A stretch of DNA of 64,000 nt from Actinoplanes sp. KI2 (GTDB lineage: Bacteria > Actinomycetota > Actinomycetes > Mycobacteriales > Micromonosporaceae), in contig NZ_JAOSZE010000015.1 in assembly GCF_025630775.1 (NCBI RefSeq), forward strand, positions 124,001 to 188,000, read 5' to 3'. The notes under the pieces are model-generated. The model was not told where the DNA came from, did not search any database, and saw only the letters and a program-made list of their open reading frames with translations. Below are positions 35,008 to 43,891 of this stretch, piece after piece. The position numbers and the translations under genes are program-made. Within the stretch, counting starts at the first letter, position 1. Each line of letters starts with the position of its first letter.

Positions 35008-35925
35008 GTGCGTACGCGAAGTTGGATCTTGACGGTGGCGGCTGTGGGGGTCCTGGGAGGTGCCGCATTGGTCGGCCTGGGCATGCGCGGTGACTCCGGT
35101 GGCGGCGTGCTGCCGCTCGCCGGGTCCTTCCGCGATCAGGCGGCGAACAGCAAGGCGTCCCCGACGCCGACCGGGCCGAGCCCCGAGGAACTGGCCGCGC
35201 AGGAACGCGCCAAGCGCGCCAAGGCGCTGGACGCGGCCCTGCAGAAGTATGCGGCGACGGTGCCCGAGTTCTCGGTGGCGGTGCTCGACAAGAAGACCGG
35301 CGCGAAATACTCGTTCCGCGGCGGCGAGCGGTACGAGACCGCGAGCGTGGTCAAGGTGCAGGTGCTCGCCTGCCTGCTGCTGACCGCGCAGGACAACCAC
35401 CGCGACCTGAGCTCGACCGAGCTGGCGCTGGCCAAGCGGATGATCCGGCTCAGCGACAACGACGCCACCACCTCGCTGTTCAAGCGACTCGGCAAGGCCC
35501 CCGCGATCAACAGCTGCAACAAACGGCTCGGTCTGACCCAGACGACCGTCAACAGCTCGTGGGGCCTCACCAGGACGACCGTCGACGATCAGGTGAGGCT
35601 GCTCGCCCAACTGGTCGACCCGAAGAGCCCGATCGACGAGGACTCGCGCGAACTGGCGCACACGTTGATGAGCACGGTCGACAAGGAGCAGGACTGGGGG
35701 GTGCCGGCGGTCGCCCTGAGCGGCGAGGTCTTCACCGTGAAGAACGGCTGGCTGCCCCGCTCGACCGAGAACAACCGCTGGATCATCAACTCGGTGGGCC
35801 GGATCACAGACGAGGACACCGACGTCTCGATCGCGGTGCTCTCGCATGGTCACGCGTCCATGACCGGCGGGATCAATGTGGTGGAAAAGACCGCAAAACT
35901 GACCAGGCAGTACCTCAAGTACTGA
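35008..35925 (+). CDS. Class-A beta-lactamase-like serine hydrolase, membrane anchored
   Basis: The 305-aa product from GTG 35008 has an N-terminal membrane segment (residues 6-25), a flexible Ser/Pro/Thr-rich linker and the serine beta-lactamase/DD-peptidase domain. Motifs are Ser113-Val-Val-Lys116 (SxxK), SDN in LSDNDA and KNG in place of KTG. No clear class A Omega-loop glutamate motif is evident, so it may be a DD-peptidase-like protein rather than a true beta-lactamase. An L,D-transpeptidase gene follows, suggesting a cell-wall role. Confidence 0.85.
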   Translation: MRTRSWILTVAAVGVLGGAALVGLGMRGDSGGGVLPLAGSFRDQAANSKASPTPTGPSPEELAAQERAKRAKALDAALQKYAATVPEFSVAVLDKKTGAKYSFRGGERYETASVVKVQVLACLLLTAQDNHRDLSSTELALAKRMIRLSDNDATTSLFKRLGKAPAINSCNKRLGLTQTTVNSSWGLTRTTVDDQVRLLAQLVDPKSPIDEDSRELAHTLMSTVDKEQDWGVPAVALSGEVFTVKNGWLPRSTENNRWIINSVGRITDEDTDVSIAVLSHGHASMTGGINVVEKTAKLTRQYLKY

Positions 35926-35957
35926 GATCAAAGAAACTTTACGCAACGTTTTTGGGG

Positions 35958-35977
35958 TCTCGATCCGTCTCGATCCG
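35958..35977 (+). repeat. Ten-bp direct repeat upstream of the L,D-transpeptidase
   Basis: TCTCGATCCG is repeated back to back (35958-35967 and 35968-35977), 54 bp before the L,D-transpeptidase start. It may be a regulator half-site pair. Confidence 0.5.
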
Positions 35978-36030
35978 TAGTAGTCTCCATCGACCCAACC
36001 TGGCCGCGAGGCCCGTCACCCCCCGGTTGA

Positions 36031-37284
36031 GTGAGCATGCTTCAGCGACGCACGGTGATCCTCGGTGCCGTGGGAACGGCCGCCGGCCTAGCCGCCGCCG
36101 GGTGCTCCCACGCGGGCAAGGCCGATGGCGCGAAGGGGGCCTCCCCGGCCGGCGAGTGGCATTCCCCCGGTGACGCGTCCGAGTCGCCCGCCGCCGCGGC
36201 GGTCACCTTGACCGTCAGCCCGGCCACGGGCAAGACCGACGTGTCCCCGATCGAGCCGGTCCTGGTCAGCGTCCAGGGCGGCACCCTCGAGTCGGTGACC
36301 GTCGCCTCGGGGTCGAAGAAGGTCGGCGGCGAGGTGCAGTCCGACGGGTCGTGGAAGTCCACCGGCACGATGGCGTACTCGAAGACCTACACGGTGACCG
36401 CGTCCATCAAGGACAGCACCGGCGAGACCGTGCAGAAGACGTCGACCTTCACCACGCTGAAGCCGAAGGCGGTCGCGAACATCACCTTCCAGGCGAACGG
36501 CCTGGCCGCCCTCAAGTCCGGCGGCACGTACGGGGTCGGTCAGCCGGTCATCGTCGCGTTCAGCAAATCGGTCAGCGACAAGGCCGCGGCGGAGAAGGCG
36601 ATCGAGGTCGAGACGACCCCCTCGGTGTCCGGCAAGTTCCACTGGGTGTCGAACTCGATCGTGCACTGGCGGCCGGAGAAATACTGGGCCAAGGGCACCG
36701 AGATCAAGGTGTCGGTCAACGGGCTCGGCGCGCACTTCGGCAAGGGCGTCTACGGCTCGGCGAACCGGTCGGCCAGCTTCACCATCGGCCGGGCGCTGAT
36801 CGCGATCAGCGACAACAACACGCACCGCTGCAAGGTCTACATCGACGGCAAGATGGTGCGCGACATGGCGTGCAGCAACGGCCGCGGCGGCTACACGACG
36901 ATCGCGAACGGTCAGAAGATCCATTTCTGGACGCAGAGCGGCCCGCACGTGGTGCTCTCCAAGGAGCTGGTGCACAGCATGAGCTCGGCCAGCTACGGGC
37001 TGACCGACAAGAACAACCCGTTCTACTACGACCCGGAGGACGTCAAGTTCTGCACCCGGATCTCGTACTCCGGGGAGTTCCTGCACGCGGCGCCGTGGAA
37101 CCACCAGCTGGGCCGGGCCAACATCTCGCACGGCTGCGTCAACCTGGGCGAGGCCGACGCCGAGTGGGTCTACCACAACTTCCTGATCGGCGACGTGGTC
37201 CAGGTCAAGAACAGCCCGAAGGCGCTGCCGCTCACCGACGGCCTGGGCGACTGGACGGTCTCCTACGACAAGTACGGCAATTGA
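36031..37284 (+). CDS. L,D-transpeptidase lipoprotein with Ig-like domains
   Basis: The 417-aa protein begins with a twin-arginine-like lipoprotein signal (QRRTVILGAVGTAAGLAAAGC; lipid-attachment Cys about residue 28). Bacterial Ig-like domains of the actinobacterial Ldt type (residues 55-245) precede the YkuD catalytic domain, with Cys369 in ISHGCVNLGEADAEWVYH. Such enzymes form 3-3 crosslinks in peptidoglycan outside the membrane. GTG 36031 and ATG 36037 are both possible starts. Its TGA overlaps the TTG of a truncated carboxylesterase. Confidence 0.93.
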   Translation: MSMLQRRTVILGAVGTAAGLAAAGCSHAGKADGAKGASPAGEWHSPGDASESPAAAAVTLTVSPATGKTDVSPIEPVLVSVQGGTLESVTVASGSKKVGGEVQSDGSWKSTGTMAYSKTYTVTASIKDSTGETVQKTSTFTTLKPKAVANITFQANGLAALKSGGTYGVGQPVIVAFSKSVSDKAAAEKAIEVETTPSVSGKFHWVSNSIVHWRPEKYWAKGTEIKVSVNGLGAHFGKGVYGSANRSASFTIGRALIAISDNNTHRCKVYIDGKMVRDMACSNGRGGYTTIANGQKIHFWTQSGPHVVLSKELVHSMSSASYGLTDKNNPFYYDPEDVKFCTRISYSGEFLHAAPWNHQLGRANISHGCVNLGEADAEWVYHNFLIGDVVQVKNSPKALPLTDGLGDWTVSYDKYGN

Positions 37285-37595
37285 TCGTCCGGACGACGTC
37301 CGGCCTGGTCCGGGGCCGTGCCGAGGACGGGCTGACCGCCTTCCGCGGCATCCCGTTCGCCGCCCCGCCCCTCGGCGCCGCCCGGTTCGCCGCGCCGCGG
37401 CCACCCGAGCCGTGGGACGGGGTGCGCGACGCCGCCGAGTTCGGACCGCCGGCGCCGCAGGAGGGCGTCGCCTCGTCCGGCTCGGAGTGGCTCACCGTCA
37501 ACGTCTGGACGCCCGAGCCCGACCCGGCCGGCCGCCGCCCGGTGCTCGTCTGGATTCACGGCGGCTCTGGGCGGACTACGAGTTCCCGGCGATGA
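37281..37595 (+). pseudogene. Truncated type-B carboxylesterase (N-terminal fragment)
   Basis: A TTG at 37281 opens a frame reading VRTTSGLVRGRAEDGLTAFRGIPFAAPP and WLTVNVWTPEP, then VLVWIHGGS, the conserved start of type-B carboxylesterases. Homology stops there at about residue 96, just before the oxyanion-loop glycine tail and about 80-100 residues before the catalytic GESAG serine. The frame then runs into the 3' end of the convergent EEP gene and terminates. Roughly 80 percent of a normal ~500-aa enzyme is missing, so it cannot be active. A deletion or rearrangement junction near 37566-37576 is the simplest explanation. Confidence 0.8.
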
Positions 37596-38289
37596 GCTCC
37601 ACGACCACCGGGTAGTGGTCCGAGGCGTACTCGATCTCGCCGCCGCGCAGCACCCGGACCTCCCGCACCCGCGGAACCACCGCCGGGGTGCCGAAGACGT
37701 AGTCGAGGCGCATCGGGCGGAACGCGTCGCCGACGCCCCCGCCGGTCGGCACCGTGCACCCGTCGCCGCTGCCGGCCAGGCGCCACAGGTCGACCAGCCC
37801 GGCCCTCTCGAAGGCGCGGATCGCCCGCGGATCGGACCGTCCCTCGGACGGGTCGGGATCGTCGGACGGGCTGCACGCGTTCAGGTCGCCGGCGATCAGC
37901 ACCGGCCCGCGCCGCCGGTAGCGGGCCGCCAGCCAGGTCGCCTCCCGATACCGGCGGTACCCGGACATCGGGTTGAGGTGGGTGCTGACCACGGTGAGCG
38001 GGCCGACCGTGACCGCCGCGGCGGCGTGGTGCAGCCGCCAGGTCACCGACCGGGCGCGGTCGATCCGCAGCGGCGGGCGCACCAGCACCGCGACCGCCTG
38101 CCCGAAGACCGACGGCGCCAGATGCGCCGTCAGGCCGAGCGAGTCAGCCAGCGTCGCGATGCGCCGGCGACCGAAGCCGCGCAGCTCCTGCAGGGCGAGC
38201 AGGTCGGGCGACTCCCGCCTGATCACCGTGACGATCCGGTCCAGCCGGTCGCCCCCGCCGTTGAGGATGTTCCAGGTCAGCAGCCGCAT
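37576..38289 (-). CDS. Endonuclease/exonuclease/phosphatase (EEP) family protein
   Basis: The 237-aa protein has all EEP landmarks: LLTWNILNGGG (Asn), LLALQELRG (Glu), VVSTHLNP, LIAGDLNA (Asp/Asn) and the C-terminal YASDHYPVVVEL (Asp-His). It hydrolyses phosphodiester or phosphomonoester bonds with a divalent metal; DNA, lipid and nucleotide substrates all occur in the family. ATG 38289 is the conserved start. Its first 146 bp lie within the 3' end of the PAP2 gene in another frame, an unusually long overlap. Confidence 0.9.
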   Translation of the reverse strand: MRLLTWNILNGGGDRLDRIVTVIRRESPDLLALQELRGFGRRRIATLADSLGLTAHLAPSVFGQAVAVLVRPPLRIDRARSVTWRLHHAAAAVTVGPLTVVSTHLNPMSGYRRYREATWLAARYRRRGPVLIAGDLNACSPSDDPDPSEGRSDPRAIRAFERAGLVDLWRLAGSGDGCTVPTGGGVGDAFRPMRLDYVFGTPAVVPRVREVRVLRGGEIEYASDHYPVVVELIAGNS

Positions 38290-39712
38290 GGTGAGTGACC
38301 TCCGCGTTCGGGCGGACCGTCCACCACAGCACCGACAGCCAGCACGCGGCCAGCAGGATCGCGCCGAGCACGTCCGTCGGGTGATGCATGCCACGGTACA
38401 TCCGGGAGATGGCCACGCCGGCCGGCATCAGAACCACCGGGACCAGGAACAGCCGGCGCCACCAGCGGTCGATCCGGCCGAACGCGATCAGCGCGATCGC
38501 CGTCCACAGGCAGATGGTGGCCGCGATGTGCCCCGACGGGAACGACGAGGTGGGCAGCGTGCCGTCGAGATGCTCGGCGGCCGGCCTGGGGCGCCCGACC
38601 GCGGCGGCGCTCGCCAGGAACAGGGTGAGCTCGCCGAACATGGCCAGCACGACGAACAGCACGGGCCGCCACTGCCGCCACACGGCCAGCGCGATCGGGC
38701 AGAAGACCAGCGAGATCGCCAGGATCGCGTGTGTGTCGCCGGCCTTGCTCCAGTACCAGCTCAGCCTGTCCAGCCCCGGGCTGCGGAACGTCTGGAGCCA
38801 GCGGGGGAAGGCGTCGTCGAAGGCCGGCGTGTGGTGCGTGACCACGTACCCGAGGAAGAAGAGCACGCCGAACGTGAACACCCAGCCGACCAGGATCTCG
38901 GCGCCCTTCGCCCACGGGTGCGGCAAGATCGCCTGCTCGTCCGGCGCGGGCTCGAGGTCGGCGGCGGCCTCCGGCTCGAGTCCCTCCTCGAGCGGCGCGG
39001 CCCGCTTGCCGGTCTCGCGGCGCCAGACCCGGAAGGCGTACGCGGTGACGCTGATCCACGCCAGGCCGAGCAGCCACCCGCCGATCACGTCGGAGAGGAA
39101 ATGCACGCCCAGCGCGATCCGGCTCAGCCCGATCGCGAAGACCAGCAAGGCGATCGCGGCCACGAACCAGCGCCGCCAGCGGTGCCGGACCAGCGCGAGG
39201 AAGACCAGGGTGAGCGCGCCGTAGACGATCGTGGAGCCGAGCGTGTGCCCGCTCGGGAAGCTGTTGCCGTGCCCGTACGCGATCGGGTCGGCCACCACCG
39301 GCCGCACCCGCCCGACCAGCGCCTTCAGCGACGGGTCGAGCAGCGCCGCGCCGGCGCCGGTGATCGCGAGGTAGATCGCCAGCCGGACCCGCCGCCGGAT
39401 CAGCAGCAGCACGACGACCACGACGGTCAGCGGCCACAGCCAGCCCGGGCCGCCGGCCGCCGACACGGCCTTCAGCGCGGCCACGGCCGGCGGATGCGGC
39501 GCGACCAGGTCGTTCAGCCGGTTGGCCAGGGACTGGTCGAGGCGCAGCATGGGCCGCCAGTGGAAACGCACCAGCACCAGCAGCAGGCCGAACGCCAGGC
39601 CGGCGGCGACCACCGCGATCAGGCCGAGCACGCTACGTTCGGCGAAATGCAGGCCGGCTGCTCTCCTCGGGACCTTCTCGGTGACGCTCACGCCGCGGAA
39701 CGTACCCGCCAT
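38144..39712 (-). CDS. Membrane protein with two PAP2 phosphatase domains
   Basis: The 522-aa protein has about twelve predicted helices and two complete type-2 phosphatidic-acid-phosphatase units. The first has KALVGRVRP, NSFPSGHTLGS and SRIALGVHFLSDVIGG (about residues 130-220); the second has AVGRPRP, SSFPSGHIAAT and SRMYRGMHHPTDVLGA (about 375-465). Each contains the KxxxxxxRP/PSGH/SRxxxxxHxxxD triad, so both may be active on lipid phosphates such as undecaprenyl or phosphatidyl-glycerol phosphates. The basic tail after residue 475 overlaps the EEP gene. GTG 39688 is an alternative start. Confidence 0.88.
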   Translation of the reverse strand: MAGTFRGVSVTEKVPRRAAGLHFAERSVLGLIAVVAAGLAFGLLLVLVRFHWRPMLRLDQSLANRLNDLVAPHPPAVAALKAVSAAGGPGWLWPLTVVVVVLLLIRRRVRLAIYLAITGAGAALLDPSLKALVGRVRPVVADPIAYGHGNSFPSGHTLGSTIVYGALTLVFLALVRHRWRRWFVAAIALLVFAIGLSRIALGVHFLSDVIGGWLLGLAWISVTAYAFRVWRRETGKRAAPLEEGLEPEAAADLEPAPDEQAILPHPWAKGAEILVGWVFTFGVLFFLGYVVTHHTPAFDDAFPRWLQTFRSPGLDRLSWYWSKAGDTHAILAISLVFCPIALAVWRQWRPVLFVVLAMFGELTLFLASAAAVGRPRPAAEHLDGTLPTSSFPSGHIAATICLWTAIALIAFGRIDRWWRRLFLVPVVLMPAGVAISRMYRGMHHPTDVLGAILLAACWLSVLWWTVRPNAEVTHHAAADLEHPQRRGRPAGPDRHGDQAGVARPARPAGAARLRSPAHRDAG

Positions 39713-39738
39713 GCGCCGAATTCAGTCCTCCTTACGGC

Positions 39739-39814
39739 CGCCAAGTCAATGCCGCCACCGTCCGGCCGGCAAGTCAGTGCCGCCACCTCTCGACCGCCAC
39801 GTCAGTGCCGCCAC
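39739..39814. repeat. 28-bp tandem repeats starting at the PP2C stop codon
   Basis: AAGTCARTGCCGCCAC recurs at 39743, 39771 and 39799 (last copy ACGTC) with a 28-bp period. On the minus strand the first unit contains the Gln-Trp-Arg-His end and TGA of the PP2C gene, and the further units extend downstream toward the PAP2 gene. Confidence 0.85.
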
Positions 39815-40974
39815 TGGAGCATGGCCGCTGTTGCGTCGTCGCGTAACTCGCCGCTCTCGTACGCGATGACGTTGTGGATCAGTCGGCGCATGGCCTCGGG
39901 CGCCGGCGTGCGGCGCCGGAGCAGGTCCAGCATGAAGGCGGCGAGCCGGTCCGGGCCGAACAGCACGCCGGTGACGTCCCGGGCCTCGATGATCCCGTCG
40001 GTGTAGAACACGATCGTGTCGCCGGGCCGCAGGGCGAGCTCGATCACCGCCGGTTGCCGGCTCAGCATGTTCCCCAGCCCCAGCGGAAGCGCGGTCGGGG
40101 CGGGCAGCGCCGGCATCGAGCGGCCGTCGCGCAGCAGCAGCTCGACCGGATGCCCGGCGCTGATCCGCCGGTACGCGCCGGTCACGGTGTCCAGTTCGGC
40201 CAGCATCGCGGTGACGAAGCTCCCCGGATACTGCGCGCGGATCCATTTGTCGATCGAGCGGTAGGTGTCGGTCAGGGAGAGCCCGGAGCGGCGAGCGTTG
40301 CGGTACGTGTTCAGCGTGAGGGTGGTCAGCGCGCTGGCGGCGATCCCATGGCCGACCGTGTCGAACAGTCCCACGTGCAGAAGGTCCCCGTTCGCGGCGT
40401 AGTCGAAGGCGTCGCCGCCCACGTCGTAGCAGGGCTCGAGCACGGCGGTCAGCACCGTGCCGTCGACCGCGAGCGTGAGCGGCGGCAGCTGGTTCCAGAT
40501 GATCTCGGCGGCCACCTGCATGGGCAGGCGCCGACGGGTGTGCTCGACGGCGTCGCCGTAGAAGCGCCGGCTGGCGATCAGCTCGGCCACCAGCGCCGCG
40601 ATCACCTCCAGGTCCCGGCGGTCCGCCTCGGACGGATAGTCGCTGCGGCGCATCTCCAGCACGCCCAGCCGCTCGGCGCCGTGCAGCAGGGGCTGCCAGA
40701 GCCGTCCGCCGTCGCCGTCCGGCAGCCAGGTCTCGCGGGCGGTGGTGAACGCCAGGCCGGCCGTGGTGCCCTCGACCGGGAGCGCCTCGACGGTGTCCGA
40801 CGGGGTGCCCTGCAACGGGCAGAGCTCCATCTGTCCGTAGTCGATGAGCAGCACCCCCGCCGTCTGGGCGTCCAGCAGCGGCGCAGCCCGGGCCAGCACC
40901 GCCGGCAGGTCCTCGGCCCGGCCGCGGTGGCGCAGCCCGAGCAGGAGCCGTACAGCCTCCATCGGCGCGAGCAT
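39802..40974 (-). CDS. GAF-SpoIIE/PP2C-type serine/threonine phosphatase
   Basis: The 390-aa protein has an N-terminal GAF-like sensor domain (residues 15-140) and a C-terminal SpoIIE/RsbU PP2C domain. The latter shows PCYDVGGDAFDYA (metal Asp), LFDTVGHGIAASALTTL (DxxGHG), ISAGHPVELLL and FYTDGIIEAR and ends ELRDDATAAML. These phosphatases control anti-sigma antagonists or other phosphoproteins in stress signalling; no partner gene is adjacent. ATG 40974 is used; TTG 40977 is also open. The stop is inside a 28-bp repeat. Confidence 0.9.
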   Translation of the reverse strand: MLAPMEAVRLLLGLRHRGRAEDLPAVLARAAPLLDAQTAGVLLIDYGQMELCPLQGTPSDTVEALPVEGTTAGLAFTTARETWLPDGDGGRLWQPLLHGAERLGVLEMRRSDYPSEADRRDLEVIAALVAELIASRRFYGDAVEHTRRRLPMQVAAEIIWNQLPPLTLAVDGTVLTAVLEPCYDVGGDAFDYAANGDLLHVGLFDTVGHGIAASALTTLTLNTYRNARRSGLSLTDTYRSIDKWIRAQYPGSFVTAMLAELDTVTGAYRRISAGHPVELLLRDGRSMPALPAPTALPLGLGNMLSRQPAVIELALRPGDTIVFYTDGIIEARDVTGVLFGPDRLAAFMLDLLRRRTPAPEAMRRLIHNVIAYESGELRDDATAAMLQWRH

Positions 40975-41037
40975 CAACCCATCATCCAGCCCGCGGCCGT
41001 CGGCTGCACCCGGGCGTCGATGTCACGCCGGGGAGGG

Positions 41038-41628
41038 TCACGCCTGGGAGGGTGATGTGCTGCCGCGGCGGGAGTCGCGGCGCTTCGTGATCCAGGAGAT
41101 GGTCTGGTTGACGATCAGGATCACCAGCACGGCGGCCACCACGCCCTGCCACGGGCGCGGGAAGATCGAGCCGCCGGCCACCCCGATCGCGGCGTAGACC
41201 GCCGACCACAGGGCGCAGGCCGGCAGGTTGGCCACCACGAAGGTGCGCCACGAGAGCCCCACGAACGCGGCGGCCAGCAGCACCGGCACCCGGCCGCCCG
41301 GGATCAGACGGGACACCAGCAGGACCGGGACCTGTGACTTTTCGAGGCGCGTCTTCACCGAGGCCAGGTGTTCCTCGTCGCGCAGCCAGCGCAGGCGCCG
41401 GGCCAGCTGCTCGCCGCCGACCCGGCACATCCCGTACATGACCAGGTCGCCGCAGTAGGCGCCGGCCGCGCCGAAGAGCACGACCAGCACGATGGTGACC
41501 GGGTGGTGCTCGTGGAAGGCCAGCGCGGCGGCGCCGCTGACCGCGGCGCCGGTGGGGACGATCGGGATGACCGCGCCGAACGAGACCACCGCGAACAACC
41601 AGGCGAGCGCGCCCAGGTACGACATCAT
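41038..41628 (-). CDS. DedA family (SNARE-associated) membrane protein
   Basis: The 196-aa protein has about five hydrophobic segments and the DedA core: GAAGAYCGDLVMYGMCR (about residues 53-69) and LLVSRLIPGGRVPVLLAAAFVGLSWRTFVVAN (about 102-133). Family members act as lipid flippases such as undecaprenyl-phosphate or PE transporters. The ATG at 41628 overlaps the stop of the upstream MBL gene (TGATG), indicating an operon. Confidence 0.88.
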   Translation of the reverse strand: MMSYLGALAWLFAVVSFGAVIPIVPTGAAVSGAAALAFHEHHPVTIVLVVLFGAAGAYCGDLVMYGMCRVGGEQLARRLRWLRDEEHLASVKTRLEKSQVPVLLVSRLIPGGRVPVLLAAAFVGLSWRTFVVANLPACALWSAVYAAIGVAGGSIFPRPWQGVVAAVLVILIVNQTISWITKRRDSRRGSTSPSQA

Positions 41629-42401
41629 CAGCCGCGCTCCACGGCCAGGGTCTCGCCCTGCGCCAGCACCCGCACCCGGGTGCCCGGGGACGACCGGGCG
41701 GCCAGCTCGGCGAAGCGGCCGCCGGGTTGATCGAACATGTGCGTACGGAAGCGGGTCATGCCGATCGGCCAGAGGGTGCCGTAGTGGATCGGGACGGCCC
41801 ACCCGGACTTGACCCGGCGCAGCGCCTCGGCGCCGTCGGCGGCGTCGAGGTGGTGGTGCGAGCCGAGCGTGGGGCCCCAGCCGCCGACCGGGATCAGGGC
41901 CAGGTCGAGCGGGCCGATCTCGGTCATCCCGTCGAACAGGCCGGTGTCGCCGGCGTACCAGGTGCGTGCGGCGCCCTCGACGACGAAGCCGACGGCCAGG
42001 GCGCGGTCGCGGGACCACGGGCCCCGGGCGCCGTCGTGGGCGGCGGGCACGGCGCGCACCCGGAGCGGGCCGACCTTCGTGTCCTCGCCCGGGGCCAGCT
42101 CGACGCAGCGGGACGCCCACTCGGAGCCGAGGGTCTTGGCCACGAAGGCCCGGGCGCCGCGCGGGACGATCAGCGTGGGGGCGCCGGCCAGGAGGCGGAG
42201 CGAGGCCAGGTGGAAGTGGTCGGCGTGCAGGTGGGACAGCAGCACGGCGTCGGGCGCGCCGGGAAGGGTGGGCGTGGGACCGGCCAGCCGCCGCAGGTGG
42301 GCGACCCGGTCGGTGAGCACCGGGTCGGTGAGGAGGGTGATCCCGGAGTCGGCCAGCCACACGGTGCTGTGACCCCACCAGGTCACCGACGTCGCGCTCA
42401 C
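41628..42401 (-). CDS. MBL-fold metallo-hydrolase (UlaG-like)
   Basis: The 257-aa protein has the metallo-beta-lactamase metal motif HLHADH (about residues 60-65), VPAAHDGAR, WYAGDTGLFDG and a terminal PIHYGTLWP, the UlaG/L-ascorbate-lactonase-like pattern. It probably hydrolyses a phosphodiester or lactone; substrate unknown. GTG 42401 overlaps the upstream DUF1990 stop by 4 bp, so this is the middle gene of a three-gene unit. Confidence 0.9.
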   Translation of the reverse strand: MSATSVTWWGHSTVWLADSGITLLTDPVLTDRVAHLRRLAGPTPTLPGAPDAVLLSHLHADHFHLASLRLLAGAPTLIVPRGARAFVAKTLGSEWASRCVELAPGEDTKVGPLRVRAVPAAHDGARGPWSRDRALAVGFVVEGAARTWYAGDTGLFDGMTEIGPLDLALIPVGGWGPTLGSHHHLDAADGAEALRRVKSGWAVPIHYGTLWPIGMTRFRTHMFDQPGGRFAELAARSSPGTRVRVLAQGETLAVERG

Positions 42402-42898
42402 CCGTTCACGGTACCCAGCCGCCTCAGCGCGCGGCCGCACAGGCGCGCGTAGGTGTGCTGGAAGGCGACCGCGAACGGGCCGCCCAGCCGCATCAGGGTG
42501 CGGGCCGGCCGGCTGTACGCGACGACGGTGAACCAGACCCGGTCCCGGGCGTCGTGCTCGACGAGGAAGGCCTCCTCGCCCGCGGCCTGGTGACCGGGCA
42601 TCGTGCCGTACGCGAAGCCGGTCCGTTCCTCGGTTTTTTCGCTCCAGACCACCTCGCAGGGGACGTGCAGCGGGCCCAGCCCGAGGGTGAGGCGCACGCC
42701 CGGCGACGCTTCCGGCGCCGACGCCGTGATGCGCGCCCCGGTCGCCCGATGCATGCGGAAGCCGAGCACGGCCTCACCGGCCCGCTCGTACAGCGCGGTC
42801 CCGGAACCCAGCGGCATCCGGTAGTGCAAATGCCGGAAACCGGGCGGCAGCGAACCGGTCCGCGTCGCACCCACCGGGGTGTACGTCAATTCACTCAC
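42398..42898 (-). CDS. DUF1990 family protein
   Basis: The 166-aa protein reads LTYTPVGATRTGSLPPGFRHL and AYGTMPGHQAAGEEAFLVEHD and VWFTVVAYSRPARTLMRLGGP, the typical DUF1990 sequence found as a single domain in actinobacteria. The biochemical function is not established; a lipid-binding START-like fold has been suggested for related domains. GTG 42898 was chosen as the family-like start. First gene of the unit with the MBL hydrolase and DedA. Confidence 0.88.
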   Translation of the reverse strand: MSELTYTPVGATRTGSLPPGFRHLHYRMPLGSGTALYERAGEAVLGFRMHRATGARITASAPEASPGVRLTLGLGPLHVPCEVVWSEKTEERTGFAYGTMPGHQAAGEEAFLVEHDARDRVWFTVVAYSRPARTLMRLGGPFAVAFQHTYARLCGRALRRLGTVNG

Positions 42899-42952
42899 CC
42901 GTTCATGATTCCTCGACTCGCCGGGACGCCGGGACTCGGGCACACTGACGGC

Positions 42953-43891
42953 GTGACAGGTCCTCGCAGCGCTATCGTGGTCAATCCCGCCAAGGCGCCG
43001 GCCGACCTGCGCGCCACCCTCGAGCAGCGTCTCGCCGCGGCCGGCTGGCCGAAACCCGCCTGGCACGAGACCACCCCCGAGGATCCCGGCCGCGGTCAGG
43101 CGAAGAAGGCCAAGGCGGAGGGCGCCGAGCTGATCTTCGTGTGCGGCGGCGACGGCACGGTGATGAGCGTGCTGACCGCGCTGGCCGGCACCGACGTCGC
43201 GATGGCCGTGCTGCCGGCCGGCACCGGCAACCTGCTCGCCGCGAACCTCGGCCTGGCCGGCGACCCGGCGACCGGCGTGCAGGTGGCGCTGGACGGCGGC
43301 CGGCGGCGGATCGACGTGGGCGTGGCCGGCGACATGTGCTTCGCGGTGATGGCCGGGATGGGCTTCGACGCGCAGATGCTGGCCGGCACGTCGGAGCGGG
43401 CGAAAAAATGGCTGGGCTGGCCCGCGTACGTGGTCGGAGCCGTCAAGCACCTGCGCGACCGTCCGATGCGCGCCCGGATCGTGCTGGACGGCGGCCCGCC
43501 GATGCCGCGCCGCCCGCGCAGCGTGATCGTCGGGAACGTCGGCCGTCTGCAGGGCGGAGTGCGCCTGCTCAGCCGGGCCGATCCGGCCGACGGCAAGCTG
43601 GACGTGGCCATCCTGAGCCCGAACAACCTCGCGCACTGGGCCCGCCTGGCCTGGGCGGTGCTGCGCCGGCGCGAGCGGGTGCCGCTGATGGAGACGTTCA
43701 CCGCCGAGCGCGTGGAGATCTACACCCGGCGGATCGAGCCGCGCCAGCTCGACGGCGACCTGATCGAGCCGGGCCGCAGCCTGAAGATCAACATCAGGCG
43801 CCGTGCGCTCCTGCTCTGCGTGCCACTTCCGGACAGCGATCCCGATCTGGCGTACGACGTGAAGGCCGCGGCCCGCCGGGCTTCGCAGTGA
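42953..43891 (+). CDS. Diacylglycerol/lipid kinase family protein
   Basis: The 312-aa protein has the kinase start SAIVVNPAKAP, the nucleotide-binding FVCGGDGTVMSV (about residues 63-74), VLPAGTGNLLAANLGL and a DGD region (LDGDLIEPG) of the DagK_cat/YegS family. It phosphorylates a lipid such as diacylglycerol at the membrane surface. The GTG start at 42953 is divergent from DUF1990 with 54 bp between. Its TGA overlaps the GTG of the YihY gene. Confidence 0.92.
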   Translation: MTGPRSAIVVNPAKAPADLRATLEQRLAAAGWPKPAWHETTPEDPGRGQAKKAKAEGAELIFVCGGDGTVMSVLTALAGTDVAMAVLPAGTGNLLAANLGLAGDPATGVQVALDGGRRRIDVGVAGDMCFAVMAGMGFDAQMLAGTSERAKKWLGWPAYVVGAVKHLRDRPMRARIVLDGGPPMPRRPRSVIVGNVGRLQGGVRLLSRADPADGKLDVAILSPNNLAHWARLAWAVLRRRERVPLMETFTAERVEIYTRRIEPRQLDGDLIEPGRSLKINIRRRALLLCVPLPDSDPDLAYDVKAAARRASQ

